Shown: positions 8,936 through 18,466, counted from the stretch's first letter. The stretch is 64,000 nucleotides of DNA from JABDQA01 sp963759125 (GCA_963759125.1 CAVWXN010000004.1:124001-188000); one strand, 5' to 3'. Notes: generated by a model not told the origin, from the sequence alone. Made by a program: numbers and translations.

Positions 8936-9529
8936 TTATTTGTTGCTCAGCACTTCGAGGGTGACAAAAATTTCGACATCCTTGCCGACTATTCCCATAT
9001 CGTAAAATTTTCCACCACCGACACCGTGAGCCAGCCGGTCAATTACCACGGTGCCGTTGAAGCCTGCCACCTCGGTACCCTTTTTGGCCGGATGTTCTTT
9101 AACCCCTTCGAGTTTAAGCGGCAGAGTCAGCTCGTAAGGTTTGTCTTTGACCGTCAGAGTGCCGGTCACATTGTAGAGACCGTTTCCTGCATCGGTAATC
9201 TTGCTCGACACAAAACTCATCTGGGGAAATTTACCGCTGTCAAAAAAATCAGCCGACAGCAGGTGTTTGTCTCTTTTGGTGATATTGGTATCGATGGAGC
9301 CCACCTCTATGGTGAAAGCGAAACTGGATTGATCGAGCTGGGCTGGATCAAAACTTACGTCGAGGGTAAATTCGTTGAAGTGGCCCATCACCTTGGAAAA
9401 AATGTGGTCAATGCTGAAATAGATGCCTGAATGGGCTTTGTCCATATCCCACGACCTGGCGGCAGCAAAGGCGATGGAACTGCTGACCAGGAGCAGCAGG
9501 GCAAGAATTGTTGTTGTTATGGTTTTCAT
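8936..9529 (-). CDS. YceI family periplasmic protein
   Basis: 197 residues. It starts with a signal peptide (MKTITTTILALLLLVSSSIA, cleavage after AFA) and continues with the lipocalin-like YceI domain: WDMDKAHSGIYFSIDHIFSKV, FTIEVGSIDT, HLLSADFFD, FPQMSFVSS and a GFNGTVVIDRLAHGVG segment. YceI proteins bind long isoprenoid-type lipids in the periplasm and often sit next to cytochrome b561-like genes. Here a haem-type membrane protein lies 10 bases upstream in the same operon, matching that pattern. Confidence 0.92.
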   Translation of the reverse strand: MKTITTTILALLLLVSSSIAFAAARSWDMDKAHSGIYFSIDHIFSKVMGHFNEFTLDVSFDPAQLDQSSFAFTIEVGSIDTNITKRDKHLLSADFFDSGKFPQMSFVSSKITDAGNGLYNVTGTLTVKDKPYELTLPLKLEGVKEHPAKKGTEVAGFNGTVVIDRLAHGVGGGKFYDMGIVGKDVEIFVTLEVLSNK

Positions 9530-9539
9530 GATAGTCTCC

Positions 9540-10214
9540 TTATTTTGATGAATTACGCATCTTACGCCCGGCGCTGGCTTTCACGCTCACGGTCCACAAT
9601 ACTGTAAGGGTGAAAAGGCTGAGAATGAAGATACGGGGTATGGTTTTTTCGAAGGACTCGCTGACGAACAATACGTGTACGGTGACCAGCAGCAGGGCCA
9701 GATAGCCTGCCGGTCGGTGAAAACTCTTCCAGACATTGTAGGGCAGATTAATTTTCTGCCGAAAATGGGAAGAACCTGTCAGCAGGACGATGCAGACAAA
9801 CAACGCCGCACCGACCAGTTCCGGCCAGAATTTTTTTCCCAGCGGCAGGTTGGCCAGACCTTCCGGAATGAGAACCAGCAGGATGTGGGCGGCTGCTGTC
9901 AGGAAGAGGAGCAGTCCATTCAGCTGATGCAAGCGCAGCAGCTGAGCCGGCCCGAAGACCCGGTCGAGAAAATGACCTCTTGCGGATATGATGATCTGCA
10001 GGTAAAGAAGGATGAACCCGAGCAGCCCGAGATAATGCCCTCCGATCAACATGATCCTGTCCACCCCGGTCTTGTACCAGAGCGTGGTGGGCTCATAGTA
10101 GGATGGAATGGCCAGGACGCCGGAGAGAAACAGCAGAAATCCTGCGCTCAGGACGACCCTGTAAATAGCCAACTTGAAATCAGTTGATGTTGCTGGCGCA
10201 GAGCTGGTGTTCAT
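9540..10214 (-). CDS. Ferric reductase-like / cytochrome b-type membrane protein
   Basis: 224 residues with about six membrane segments. Histidines suitable for haem ligation occur in IGGHYLGLLGF, LRLHQLNGLL, TAAAHILLVLI and KSFHRPAGYLALLLVTVHVLF, the layout of ferric-reductase-like transmembrane domain proteins. These pass electrons across the inner membrane. No flavin domain is present, so it resembles MsrQ-like or b561-like members. First gene of a two-gene operon with YceI. Confidence 0.75.
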   Translation of the reverse strand: MNTSSAPATSTDFKLAIYRVVLSAGFLLFLSGVLAIPSYYEPTTLWYKTGVDRIMLIGGHYLGLLGFILLYLQIIISARGHFLDRVFGPAQLLRLHQLNGLLLFLTAAAHILLVLIPEGLANLPLGKKFWPELVGAALFVCIVLLTGSSHFRQKINLPYNVWKSFHRPAGYLALLLVTVHVLFVSESFEKTIPRIFILSLFTLTVLWTVSVKASAGRKMRNSSK

Positions 10215-10317
10215 ATCAGTTATTTCAAAATATCATTAGAACAAGGTGGTACTCTCGTTTCAGTGAGACTATTTTAACTGTCCATCAGCAAGTCAACGGC
10301 TGTTCCGTGAGATAGCG

Positions 10318-10947
10318 TTGAAGATTAAAGATATAATAAACAGCAGGGCTGGATCGATCTACCTGGATCTCGATGATGTACTCTGCGACACCGCGGTCGC
10401 CTATCTTGATCTTATCGACCGGGAGTTCGGGCTGCAGATCGAGTTTGAACAGATTTTTTCGTTCGATCTGCAGAAGTCTTTCGGCCTCTCCGATGAGGCC
10501 AATCAGCATATGTTCCGCTGCGCCCATCAACCAGACTTTATCATCAATATCAATGTCTTCCCTGGAGTGAGCGAAACCCTGGAGAGATGGAAAGCGCTGG
10601 GCCACCTGTTGCATATCGTCACCGGCAGGCACACCTCTTCCTACCAGGCAACCATTGACTGGCTCGAGCAGAATGACATTCATTACGACTCCTTCACCAT
10701 GGTGGACAAATATGGCTGGGAGGATACCGACCACGACCTGGCTGTCCCGCTGGCGGCGATCAGGAGCCGGGACTATTTTCTAGCCATCGAAGATAATATG
10801 GAAATGACGAAGTTCTTAACTTCTTCTATGGATTTACCCGTGATGCTTTATGATCGGCCCTGGAACAGAACTTTATCCTCTGGCCCACGAATCGAAAGAT
10901 TTCAGGACTGGAATGAGCTGAACAGCAACTATCCGGGTGCTGGGTGA
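10318..10947 (+). CDS. HAD-superfamily 5'-nucleotidase-like phosphatase
   Basis: 209 residues. HAD motif I is YLDLDDVLCDT, with the nucleophile Asp and the +2 Asp. Motif II is near HIVTGRHTSS and a late acidic pair is in FLAIEDNMEM. The pattern fits the 5'(3')-deoxyribonucleotidase-like group (NT5C / YorS type), which removes phosphate from nucleotides or related small molecules. The start is a TTG preceded by GTGAG. It is divergent from the YceI operon and alone. The substrate is not deducible. Confidence 0.75.
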   Translation: MKIKDIINSRAGSIYLDLDDVLCDTAVAYLDLIDREFGLQIEFEQIFSFDLQKSFGLSDEANQHMFRCAHQPDFIININVFPGVSETLERWKALGHLLHIVTGRHTSSYQATIDWLEQNDIHYDSFTMVDKYGWEDTDHDLAVPLAAIRSRDYFLAIEDNMEMTKFLTSSMDLPVMLYDRPWNRTLSSGPRIERFQDWNELNSNYPGAG

Positions 10948-11041
10948 CAACCCTTACCCTCGGCCTTGGGCCTGCGACGAGCCTGTTTCAGAGGGCGGGA
11001 TCCAGAGGCTGAGGTAACGCTTGTCTGCTCTTGCTCTGGTT

Positions 11042-12895
11042 TCACTCCTCGGGATTTCCAGCGGTCCAGGCCCTCTCTATTTCCTCCATATCCACATTTG
11101 TGTCCAACAGCATCAGTTCTTCCAGCTCGGCGTTGTGTTTCCGATACATGGAAACATAGTGGTCACGATCACTCTTGAATATTTTCTGGAGTTCGGGGAG
11201 CATTTCCTCATCCTTTCTTCTGAACAGCCGTGTCAGCCGATGCGCCTCGTAGGTCGGCATACCGAGAAGCTGCAGGACATCACATCCCAGGGCCAGGGCA
11301 CTGTCAAAGGTCTCGCGTTTGATGACGGTAATACCCATATCCATGAATTCATAGGCTGCTGCTCGATCGGCAGAACTTACGGCGATCTGCAGATGGGGAT
11401 AGTGCTTCTGACAAAGTGTTACCAGGGCCCGTGCTTTGTCGACATTGCCGATGGTGATGATCAGCAGTTCGGCGTCCCCGGCACCGGCCGCTTCGAGCAG
11501 GTCCAGACGGGTCACATCACCATAGTAGACTTCAAAACCGAATCTGCGGAGCACGTCCACGTTAGAGGCATCGTGGTCGAGAATTACGGGCCTGATTCCG
11601 GCCGAGATCAACAGTCGGCCCAGGTCGGTTCCCAGCCTGCCGAATCCAGCCAGGATAACCTTGTGGCCTGAACGGTCGATGACATCGCTGTCTCCCTGCT
11701 CCTCCGGTGCTGAATCGCGATCCAGTATTTTCTCATGCAGAATGAAAAGCAAGGGAGCGAGAAACATCGAGATGGCTACTGCGGAGATCAGCGGGTCGAT
11801 GAGCTCATCCGTGAGGACCCCGTTCGTCTTGGATAACTGGAATAGGACGAAGGCGAACTCTCCCCCCTGTGCCAATGCGACCGTCAGCAGTCGTCTCTCT
11901 TTTTGAGCCATTTTGAAGATCAGCCCGACCAGGTAGAGGATCAGCAGTTTGATGGTGATCAAACCGATGACGAGGCCACTGATCAAGGCAATCTCGTTGC
12001 CGATGAGACTGAAGTTGAGGCTGGCCCCAATGGAAATGAAAAAGATGCCGAGCAGCAGCCCTTTGAAAGGTTCTATGTCGCTTTCCAGTTCATGGCGATA
12101 CTCGCTGTTGGCCAGGACCACGCCGGCAAGAAAGGTACCCAGCGCGGGAGATAGACCGACCACGGTCATCAGCAGGGAGATGCCGACAACCAGTGCCAGA
12201 GCGGCGGCGACGAAAATTTCCCTTACCCTGGTGGCGGCAATGGCCCGGAAAATTGGTCTGCTGCCATATTTGCCAAGTACGAAGATGAAGCCGATGGCCA
12301 GCAAGGTGACCAGGATGCGGAGATAGGTAGGCAGCGCCTGAATATCGATTAGACCACCGCCATGATGCCCTCCTCCATGGGCTGCACCCGTGGCCAGAAG
12401 CGGCAGCAGGGCGAGCATCGGGATGACGGCCAGGTCCTGAAAAAGCAGTACCGAGAACACCGAGCGCCCCGGGGGCGTGTCCATGAGCCCCTTTTCCCGT
12501 AAGGTCTGCAGGACAATGGCGGTTGACGAAAGCGCCAGGATCATGCCGATGGCCAGGCTCTGCTGCCAGTTGAGAAAGAACAGGGCCGGTGCGGCGATGG
12601 CGATAGTGGTGAGAACGACCTGCAGCCCGCCCATGCCGAGAATGGGTACCCGCATCTGCCAGAGCAGCGAGGGCTTGAGTTCCAGGCCGACCAGAAAAAG
12701 CATCATTACCACCCCGAACTCGGTAAAATGCATGACCTCTTCGATATCACCGATAAGCGACAGCACATATGGACCGATGATGATACCGGCGATAAGATAG
12801 CCGAGAACCGACCCCAGGCCCAATTTTTTGGCCGCGGGGACCGCGATTGTAGCGGCAGTCAGAAAGATAAAGAGTTGCAGAAGAAAATGTTCCAT
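11042..12895 (-). CDS. kefC: Monovalent cation:proton antiporter-2 (KefB/KefC type)
   Basis: 617 residues: about 12-13 membrane segments (residues 1-385) of the CPA2 family, including GLELKPSLLW and LALSSTAIVLQTL, then a TrkA-N/KTN nucleotide-binding domain (about 405-530, VILAGFGRLGTDLGRLLISAG) and a charged C-terminal tail. KefC-type proteins exchange K+ for H+ and are gated by glutathione adducts in E. coli. The gene starts 2 bases after a KefF/KefG-type quinone reductase, its usual ancillary subunit, so a K+ efflux complex is well supported. Inner membrane. Confidence 0.92.
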   Translation of the reverse strand: MEHFLLQLFIFLTAATIAVPAAKKLGLGSVLGYLIAGIIIGPYVLSLIGDIEEVMHFTEFGVVMMLFLVGLELKPSLLWQMRVPILGMGGLQVVLTTIAIAAPALFFLNWQQSLAIGMILALSSTAIVLQTLREKGLMDTPPGRSVFSVLLFQDLAVIPMLALLPLLATGAAHGGGHHGGGLIDIQALPTYLRILVTLLAIGFIFVLGKYGSRPIFRAIAATRVREIFVAAALALVVGISLLMTVVGLSPALGTFLAGVVLANSEYRHELESDIEPFKGLLLGIFFISIGASLNFSLIGNEIALISGLVIGLITIKLLILYLVGLIFKMAQKERRLLTVALAQGGEFAFVLFQLSKTNGVLTDELIDPLISAVAISMFLAPLLFILHEKILDRDSAPEEQGDSDVIDRSGHKVILAGFGRLGTDLGRLLISAGIRPVILDHDASNVDVLRRFGFEVYYGDVTRLDLLEAAGAGDAELLIITIGNVDKARALVTLCQKHYPHLQIAVSSADRAAAYEFMDMGITVIKRETFDSALALGCDVLQLLGMPTYEAHRLTRLFRRKDEEMLPELQKIFKSDRDHYVSMYRKHNAELEELMLLDTNVDMEEIERAWTAGNPEE

Positions 12896-12897
12896 GG

Positions 12898-13506
12898 CTA
12901 GGGCTGCCTGATGACACTGGAGAGGTTGCTGTTGAGGTAAGCGGCGTCGTTGACGGCCTGGAGATCGAGTTGTTCATCCCTCAAGGCGGTGACAACCCTG
13001 CGATAATTGCTGGCATGACTGCGGATAAGCTCGTCGGGCAGGCCCCGGTGAATGCCGAGTACGGCAAACGGCGGCAGCCACCGCAGACGGCAGAGGTTGG
13101 CCGTGGCCCGGTAGGGGGCCAGCAATTCACCAATGGTAAACAGGTTGGCGCCCTGGCTGCGGTAGGTCGTGTCGTCTCCGCCGGCGGTCAGGGCATGGCA
13201 GTAGTGTTTTCCCTCCAGGGCCCGGCCTTCAGAACCATAGGCCCAGCCGTGCTGGAGGACGAGATCCAGCCATTCTTTTATGATGGAAGGGGTTGAATAC
13301 CAGTAGAACGGGTGCTGGAAGATGATGACGTCGTGCTCCTCACAGAGGCGCTGCTCGTAGCCGACATCGATGTAAAAGTCAGGATAGCAGTTGTAGAGAT
13401 CGTGTATCGTTACCCCGTCAAGACCGGTAACCGCTTCTTTCATGGCAAGGTTCATTGTCGAGCGTGCGATGGCCGGGTGGGCGAATAGTATCAGAATTTT
13501 TTTCAT
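12898..13506 (-). CDS. KefF/KefG-type NAD(P)H oxidoreductase, ancillary subunit
   Basis: 202 residues of the flavodoxin-like NQO1 fold: KILILFAHPAIARSTMN for FMN phosphate binding, FQHPFYWYSTPSIIKEWLDLVL, then GRALEGKHYCHALTAGG and the C-terminal RWLPPFAVLGIH. In E. coli such proteins sit on the KTN domain of KefB/KefC and are needed for full activity. It lies directly upstream of the antiporter and 8 bases downstream of the radical SAM gene, in one minus-strand operon. Confidence 0.9.
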   Translation of the reverse strand: MKKILILFAHPAIARSTMNLAMKEAVTGLDGVTIHDLYNCYPDFYIDVGYEQRLCEEHDVIIFQHPFYWYSTPSIIKEWLDLVLQHGWAYGSEGRALEGKHYCHALTAGGDDTTYRSQGANLFTIGELLAPYRATANLCRLRWLPPFAVLGIHRGLPDELIRSHASNYRRVVTALRDEQLDLQAVNDAAYLNSNLSSVIRQP

Positions 13507-13514
13507 GGCCTGCG

Positions 13515-14654
13515 TTAGATAAAGCGCTGCATGATCAATTGAATGATCTGGTCCATATTGTCTTCCGTGGCACCATGCTCAGCGCACATCTTTGCCACTG
13601 GATCACGAAGCTCTGGATTTTTCAGGTCTTCAAGCCTGCTAAGCCGGTGGGTTCTTCTGCCGAGGCAGAATATCATCTGCTCTTCGGCGTCCAGTTCCAG
13701 GAAGCGGCGCAGAGGATCGGTCATCTTCTGCTGGTCTGCCGGCAGGGTGCCGTTGACCTCGGAGAAGAGATTCAGCACATGGTCGCTGCGCACCTTGCTG
13801 GTGATTTCCTGCAGCGACTCGAGAAAGAGCAGCAGTTCCCTGGCGGTGGCGACTTCACCCATCTTGTCAAACTCTCCCGCCTCGAACTGGGCGGTAAGCG
13901 GCGCTGCCATGGGCAGCGCCAGTGAGCGCAGGCGGATAAAGTCGGGGTTGATCTGATTCAGCGCAGCGGCCGACTCCAGGGCGTGTTCGCGGGACAATGC
14001 CTCTCCCCCCAAGCCGGGCATGAAGTACTCTGAGAGTTGGATCCCGGCTTGCTTCACTTTCTGGCCCGCTCGGATCTGGGTTGCTTTGTCGACACCTTTC
14101 TTGACCATTTTCAGCACCCGGTCGGAGCCGGATTCCATACCGATATGAATACGGTTGAGTCCGGCCTGGAACATCTTCCCGAGATTGTCATCGCTGATCC
14201 TGGCGATGGTATGGGAGCGGGCGTAGGACGTGATTCGTTGGACCATCGGGAACGATTGCTGCAAATGACGCAGGATGGTGATGATCTGCTCGGGCTTGAT
14301 GATCAGGCTGTTGCCGTCCTGCAAAAAGATGGATTTCATTCCACCGGCGACGAAATGATAGGCGGCATGCAGGGCCATCTCGTCATCCACCCCGCCCTTG
14401 ATGAAATCCCCATAATAGCGGGCGCCGGATTGTTTCGCCTCGACGATCCCGTCAACATAGGCTTTCACCGTGTCGATGTCATTTAGAACATGCTCGAGCG
14501 GGCGCAGACTGAACTCTGCGTCTTTGTAGACCGGACAGAAGGTGCAGCGGTTCCACGGACAATTGCGGGTGATCCTGATCAGCAGGCTCTCGGACTCGCT
14601 GGGCGGGCGGATGGGGCCCTGCTCGAAGCCGTTATAGGGCGGAATATGCTTCAT
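13515..14654 (-). CDS. Radical SAM protein with CX4CX2C cluster motif
   Basis: 379 residues. The iron-sulfur motif is NCPWNRCTFC, with four residues rather than three between the first two cysteines. A TIM-barrel radical SAM core follows (GGVDDEM, LQDGNSL, RIHIGMESGSDRVLKMV), with a helical C-terminal part. The substrate is unknown. It heads the operon with the KefF/KefC pair, so a link to thiol or electrophile stress is possible but unproven. The ATG is preceded by a weak ribosome-binding site. Confidence 0.8.
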   Translation of the reverse strand: MKHIPPYNGFEQGPIRPPSESESLLIRITRNCPWNRCTFCPVYKDAEFSLRPLEHVLNDIDTVKAYVDGIVEAKQSGARYYGDFIKGGVDDEMALHAAYHFVAGGMKSIFLQDGNSLIIKPEQIITILRHLQQSFPMVQRITSYARSHTIARISDDNLGKMFQAGLNRIHIGMESGSDRVLKMVKKGVDKATQIRAGQKVKQAGIQLSEYFMPGLGGEALSREHALESAAALNQINPDFIRLRSLALPMAAPLTAQFEAGEFDKMGEVATARELLLFLESLQEITSKVRSDHVLNLFSEVNGTLPADQQKMTDPLRRFLELDAEEQMIFCLGRRTHRLSRLEDLKNPELRDPVAKMCAEHGATEDNMDQIIQLIMQRFI

Positions 14655-14969
14655 AATTAGTGGTCTGGCAATGATGGATTCGCTGAAATGTCCTCTCTCG
14701 AGTGCTTCTGCAGGCGAGTGAGCTGGGTTAGATCTGCCTGCTGTTTCCTTACCCCACTTTGACTATGATAACGGATTGGCAAAAGACAAGTCCTAGTTGT
14801 AACTGGACTGAAATAGGGGGTTCTCACCCGTGTTCTGCAGGAGATTCTTGCCAAAAATGGTGTTGCGGCAAAGGCGGCAGCACCAGCGTCGCTCCTGGCA
14901 CCTTAGCGGTAAGCGATTGGTGATCCGTCAGATTTTCAGTGTCTAAACCCGCGTGGGGCCCTGACAAGA
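14655..14969. other. Intergenic stretch, nothing recognised
   Basis: About 315 bases between the radical SAM operon start and the esterase stop (both minus strand). It must hold the promoter of the kef operon, but I see no clear promoter, repeat or RNA. Confidence 0.4.
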
Positions 14970-15725
14970 TCAAAGGAAGTTGAGCAGGAGTTGATTGAAC
15001 CTGTCCCTGGCTTCGATGTGCACCAGGTGTCCACAGTCGGCAACCGTGGTCAGACTCGAATTGGGGAATAACTCCCGGATCACCTGCTGGTCTTCGTTCC
15101 TCACATAGTTGGATTCAGATCCCCTGACAAACAGGGTGTCGATATCGGATGCAGGCCCGTTTACGGGGGCAGCGATATCGTCCTGGGCACTCAAGATGGC
15201 GGAAAGGTTTGGGCGCCAGCGATACGTGCCATCTTCATCGTTGACCAGGTTGCTCAACAGAAACTGCCGATAGATCAATGAAGGAATTTTCTCTTTCAAC
15301 AATTCATCCGCGTCCTTCCTTGAGCTCAGTTTGGCTGGATCAACGGCGAGCATGGCTGTGAGATAACGGTTCCAGCTGGGATCCTTATATTCTCCCGGAG
15401 CGATATCGACCACCACCAGCTTGTCAACCCGGTCCGGAAAGCTGAGCGCAAACTGCATCACGCACTTGCCGCCCATCGAGTGGCCGACCAGCGAGGCTGT
15501 TTCAAACCCGTTGTCGTCCATGAAGCCGCCGATATCGGCGGCCATGATCCGGTAGTTCATTGAGTTGTGATGAAAGCTGTCACCGTGGTTTCTCAGATCC
15601 ACGGCAATGGCCTGGTGGTGCTCGCCGAGTGACCTGGCTGCCCCGGCCATATTAATTTTCGAACCGAGAAGACCGTGCACCAGGATTACCGGGGGGCCCG
15701 AGCCATATTCGATAAAGGCCAGCAT
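14970..15725 (-). CDS. Alpha/beta hydrolase (YbfF-like esterase)
   Basis: 251 residues. Oxyanion-hole region VILVHGLLGS, nucleophile elbow GHSMGGKCVMQFAL, acid residue around DIDTLFVRGSES, and the histidine in ADCGHLVHIEARDRFNQLL. The length and the LRNHGDS segment match YbfF-type acyl esterases/thioesterases. It ends a minus-strand pair with the aldolase, 63 bases apart. Cytoplasmic. Substrate unknown. Confidence 0.85.
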   Translation of the reverse strand: MLAFIEYGSGPPVILVHGLLGSKINMAGAARSLGEHHQAIAVDLRNHGDSFHHNSMNYRIMAADIGGFMDDNGFETASLVGHSMGGKCVMQFALSFPDRVDKLVVVDIAPGEYKDPSWNRYLTAMLAVDPAKLSSRKDADELLKEKIPSLIYRQFLLSNLVNDEDGTYRWRPNLSAILSAQDDIAAPVNGPASDIDTLFVRGSESNYVRNEDQQVIRELFPNSSLTTVADCGHLVHIEARDRFNQLLLNFL

Positions 15726-15788
15726 GAAAGAGTGGGTTTCCTTCTCTGTTGTGGTTTTTAGTGGGCCGCTGAATCTGCTAAGCTATTC

Positions 15789-16661
15789 TTATGCCTTGCC
15801 GGCACAGCCCAGCAGATCCATCCATTTCTTTATGACGCCGGCAATAGCCTCGAGCACAGCCAGGTCGAGTTTGCCTGGATCATAGACACTCCGCTTGGCA
15901 GACAGATACTCATAGGTCGTGTCGATAAGGCAATGCTTCAACTCGGTTGAGACGTTGAATTTCGATCCGCCCAGTGACACCAGCTTCTTCACTGTATCGT
16001 CCGCCAGCCCTGTTCCTCCGTGGATCACCAGCGGTGTAGTCGGACCACTGCCGTTAATCTTCTGGGCAATCGTCGCCAGTCGATCGAAATCAAGTTTGGG
16101 TGCTGTTGTCTTGTAAACGCCATGGGCAGTACCTATTGCGGGGGCAAGCAGGTCAATCTGAGTTTTTTCAACAAATTCCACGGCCATATCGGGGTCACAC
16201 AATTGGGCTTCGTCCTCGGCCACCACCACCTGGTCCTCAACTCCAGAAACGGTGCCGAGTTCACCTTCAACCGAGATGCCGCGGGCATGACAATAATCGC
16301 TGACCATTCTGGTCTGACGGATGTTTTCAGCAAATTCGTGGTGGGAGGCGTCAATCATCACATTGGTGTAGCCCATGTCGGCGCAGGTCTTGCAATAATC
16401 CACCTCGTTGCAGTGATCGATATGGAGACATACCGGCACCGGTGCCTCGGCTGCCAGCGTTTTAAACACGGCCGCAACTACCTCTGGTTGACGAAATTTA
16501 GAAGGAGTCACAGAAGTCTGAATGATAACGGGTGAGTTCTTCTCTATCGCTGCCTGTACCACTGCTTTCATCTGAATGAAGTTGGTGACGTTGAAGGCGC
16601 CTACCGCGTATTTTTCAGCGGTGGCCTTTAAAAGCATTTCCTTGGCGTTTACTATCGGCAT
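15789..16661 (-). CDS. fba: Class II fructose-bisphosphate aldolase
   Basis: 290 residues. Zinc ligands and active-site segments are visible: CLHIDHCNEVDYC, MIDASHHEFAENI, EGELGTVSGVED, AIGTAHGVYK and VIHGGTGLADDTVKKLV. Members cleave fructose- or tagatose-bisphosphate into triose phosphates. Sequence alone does not separate Fba from GatY/KbaY-type tagatose aldolases; the length fits both. A good GGAGGG precedes the ATG. Confidence 0.88.
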   Translation of the reverse strand: MPIVNAKEMLLKATAEKYAVGAFNVTNFIQMKAVVQAAIEKNSPVIIQTSVTPSKFRQPEVVAAVFKTLAAEAPVPVCLHIDHCNEVDYCKTCADMGYTNVMIDASHHEFAENIRQTRMVSDYCHARGISVEGELGTVSGVEDQVVVAEDEAQLCDPDMAVEFVEKTQIDLLAPAIGTAHGVYKTTAPKLDFDRLATIAQKINGSGPTTPLVIHGGTGLADDTVKKLVSLGGSKFNVSTELKHCLIDTTYEYLSAKRSVYDPGKLDLAVLEAIAGVIKKWMDLLGCAGKA

Positions 16662-16942
16662 ATTCCCTCCACCATATCTGGGTTTAAAATGTTCTCGACT
16701 TTCTTGGTTCGACAGTGAAATAGCTTTGATAGCTTAAACTGTTATGAGAGCAGCGTTGCCGGGGCTATTCCCTCACGGCGAGTGCCGATATAGTAGCATG
16801 TATAAGTGATTGCAGCATTAAAACTTGCAGCAAAAATTTTGTTTTTGTCCGGCAGTCTTTGGGGGAGGGCAAACCCGGATCTGGTCTCAGCCGCAGAAAT
16901 CTCAATAATCCACAGAAAACCACCTCCGTTGAGTGGGCAGCA
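16662..16942. other. Divergent intergenic region (aldolase / ArsR)
   Basis: Promoter region for the minus-strand aldolase gene and, at its right end, the ArsR operator and promoter listed separately. No gene seen. Confidence 0.5.
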
Positions 16943-16970
16943 CTATATTTCTATAATACTAGAAATATAG
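16943..16970. promoter_or_regulatory. ArsR-type operator palindrome
   Basis: CTATATTTCTA and TAGAAATATAG are perfect 11-base inverted arms around a 6-base centre. The palindrome abuts the -35 box of the arsR promoter, where a bound repressor would block RNA polymerase. ArsR/SmtB repressors typically autoregulate from such sites. Confidence 0.8.
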
Positions 16971-16999
16971 TTGACAGCCTTTGGCCAAGACGTTAGCAT
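16971..16999 (+). promoter_or_regulatory. Sigma-70 promoter of arsR-permease operon
   Basis: Perfect -35 TTGACA (16971-16976), 17-base spacer, -10 TAGCAT (16994-16999), about 40 bases before the ArsR start codon. Confidence 0.8.
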
Positions 17000-17037
17000 A
17001 GCATTTGCAAAGAAACTAATGATCACGGAGGTTTTGG

Positions 17038-17358
17038 ATGGATCTTGAACAGGCCGCTGGACGCTGCGCCGAGTTAGGGAACATTACTCGTTTGTCGATT
17101 TTCAGACTATTGGTAAAAGCCGGCAAACGGGGTTTGCCGGTGGGGAAAATTCAAAGCAGCCTGGGCATTCCCGGATCAACCCTGACCCATCATATCCAGC
17201 GACTGGTCCGGGTGGGGCTGGTCAAGCAGCGAAGACAGAGCAGGGTACTGCATTGTGAGCCGCAGATGGAGGCGATTCGTGAACTCGCCGAATATCTGCT
17301 TTCTGAATGCTGCTCTCTGCAGAGCCTAACGCTTGCGGAGGATGCAAGCCAAACTTAA
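17038..17358 (+). CDS. ArsR/SmtB family repressor
   Basis: 106-residue winged-helix regulator: helix-turn-helix at LPVGKIQSSLGIPGSTLTHH followed by the wing IQRLVRVGLVKQRRQSRVLH. The usual alpha-3 metal motif ELCVCDL is absent; a Cys pair sits near the C terminus (LLSECCSLQ), suggesting a different thiol-based ligand site. A GGAGG precedes the ATG. It is cotranscribed with a permease whose FCSC motif is typical of ArsP/DUF318 proteins, so it probably senses a metalloid or another thiophilic compound. Confidence 0.9.
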   Translation: MDLEQAAGRCAELGNITRLSIFRLLVKAGKRGLPVGKIQSSLGIPGSTLTHHIQRLVRVGLVKQRRQSRVLHCEPQMEAIRELAEYLLSECCSLQSLTLAEDASQT

Positions 17359-17418
17359 AGCTAAGGGTGCCATGCAAAATCAGGATTTTGCGATGTAACC
17401 TGAAGGATAATTACTGAT

Positions 17419-18466
17419 ATGGAACAAATGCTGCCGCAAGTTAGCGAAACCCTAGTTTTTTTTGTAACGACCATGGCCGAGCTAGCCATCCTTTTTGTCG
17501 GGATCAGCTTCCTGGTCGGGGTCATCAACGAATTTCTTCCCCAGGACAAAGTAAAACGCTGGCTCTCAGGTCGGCACGGCAGGGGCTATCTGATCGGCTC
17601 GGTCCTCGGCGGTCTGACGCCGTTCTGCAGTTGTTCGACCATACCGGTAACCATTGGCCTGTTGCGGGCCGGGGCAGGCTTTGGGCCGACCATGGCCTTT
17701 TTGTTTACTTCACCGCTGGTCAATCCGATCATTATCCCTCTGTTCTTTACCCTGCTGGGGGTGAAAGTTACAATGGTCTATGCGGGTGTCGCCATCGGCC
17801 TGACCATCTTCATCAGTTTTCTTCTGGAGAAAGCCGGTTTCTCCAGGTTTATTATCCAGGATGTGCTGCAGGGGGGCAACGGCCAACCTGCAGTCGGTAT
17901 GCCGCTGTCCCAGCCCAGTCGCTGCGGCCGGTGCCGGATCCTCAAATACCCACTTCATGGTCCAGCTGCAGCCGGCGGCACCATGCGCTGGGGCGCCCGG
18001 GGCCGGCCCTGATCAGGCTCCTGCCTTTACCATTCCCGTCTACCAGGAACAGCCCGGCAGATGGCGGCGCATCTTCAACGAGGCGGTGCGTCAGTTTAGA
18101 ACCCTGCTGCCATTCGTCGTGCTCGGGGTGGCGATAGGCTCTGTCATCCATGGTTTTCTCCCTGCCGAGTTGGTGGTGCGGCTGGCAGGAGCCGATAATC
18201 CGCTGGCGGTTCCGGTTTCGGCAGTTGTCGGCATACCGCTCTACCTGAGGGTCAGCACCATGGTCCCAATAGCCGCCAGTCTGGTGGCCAAGGGAATGAG
18301 CCTCGGGGCTGTCGTCGCCCTTATCATTGGCGGTGCCGGTGCCAGTCTGCCCGAACTGGCGATGCTCAAAGGTATATTCAGAACGCCGTTGTTGATCGCC
18401 TTTATCGCCTCGGTAATGGTGATGGCGGTAACGGCCGGATTTCTGGTAAATCTTGCGGTCCTTTAA
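17419..18466 (+). pseudogene. ArsP/DUF318-family permease, frame-disrupted
   Basis: The N-terminal half (from 17419) has four or so membrane segments and the family hallmark GGLTPFCSCSTIPVTIGLLRAG. The C-terminal half, from GRWRRIFNEAVRQFRTLLPFVVLG to the stop at 18466, is in the next frame (+1). The break lies in the Cys-rich linker between about 17880 and 18010. An intact protein would be an inner-membrane permease of about 345 residues, a family that includes organoarsenical exporter ArsP. It forms an operon with the ArsR repressor. Like other breaks here, the shift may be a sequencing insertion. Confidence 0.8.

Noticed and set aside
11021..11671. 216-residue plus-strand ORF
   Set aside because: It is the antisense shadow of the KefC-type antiporter gene.
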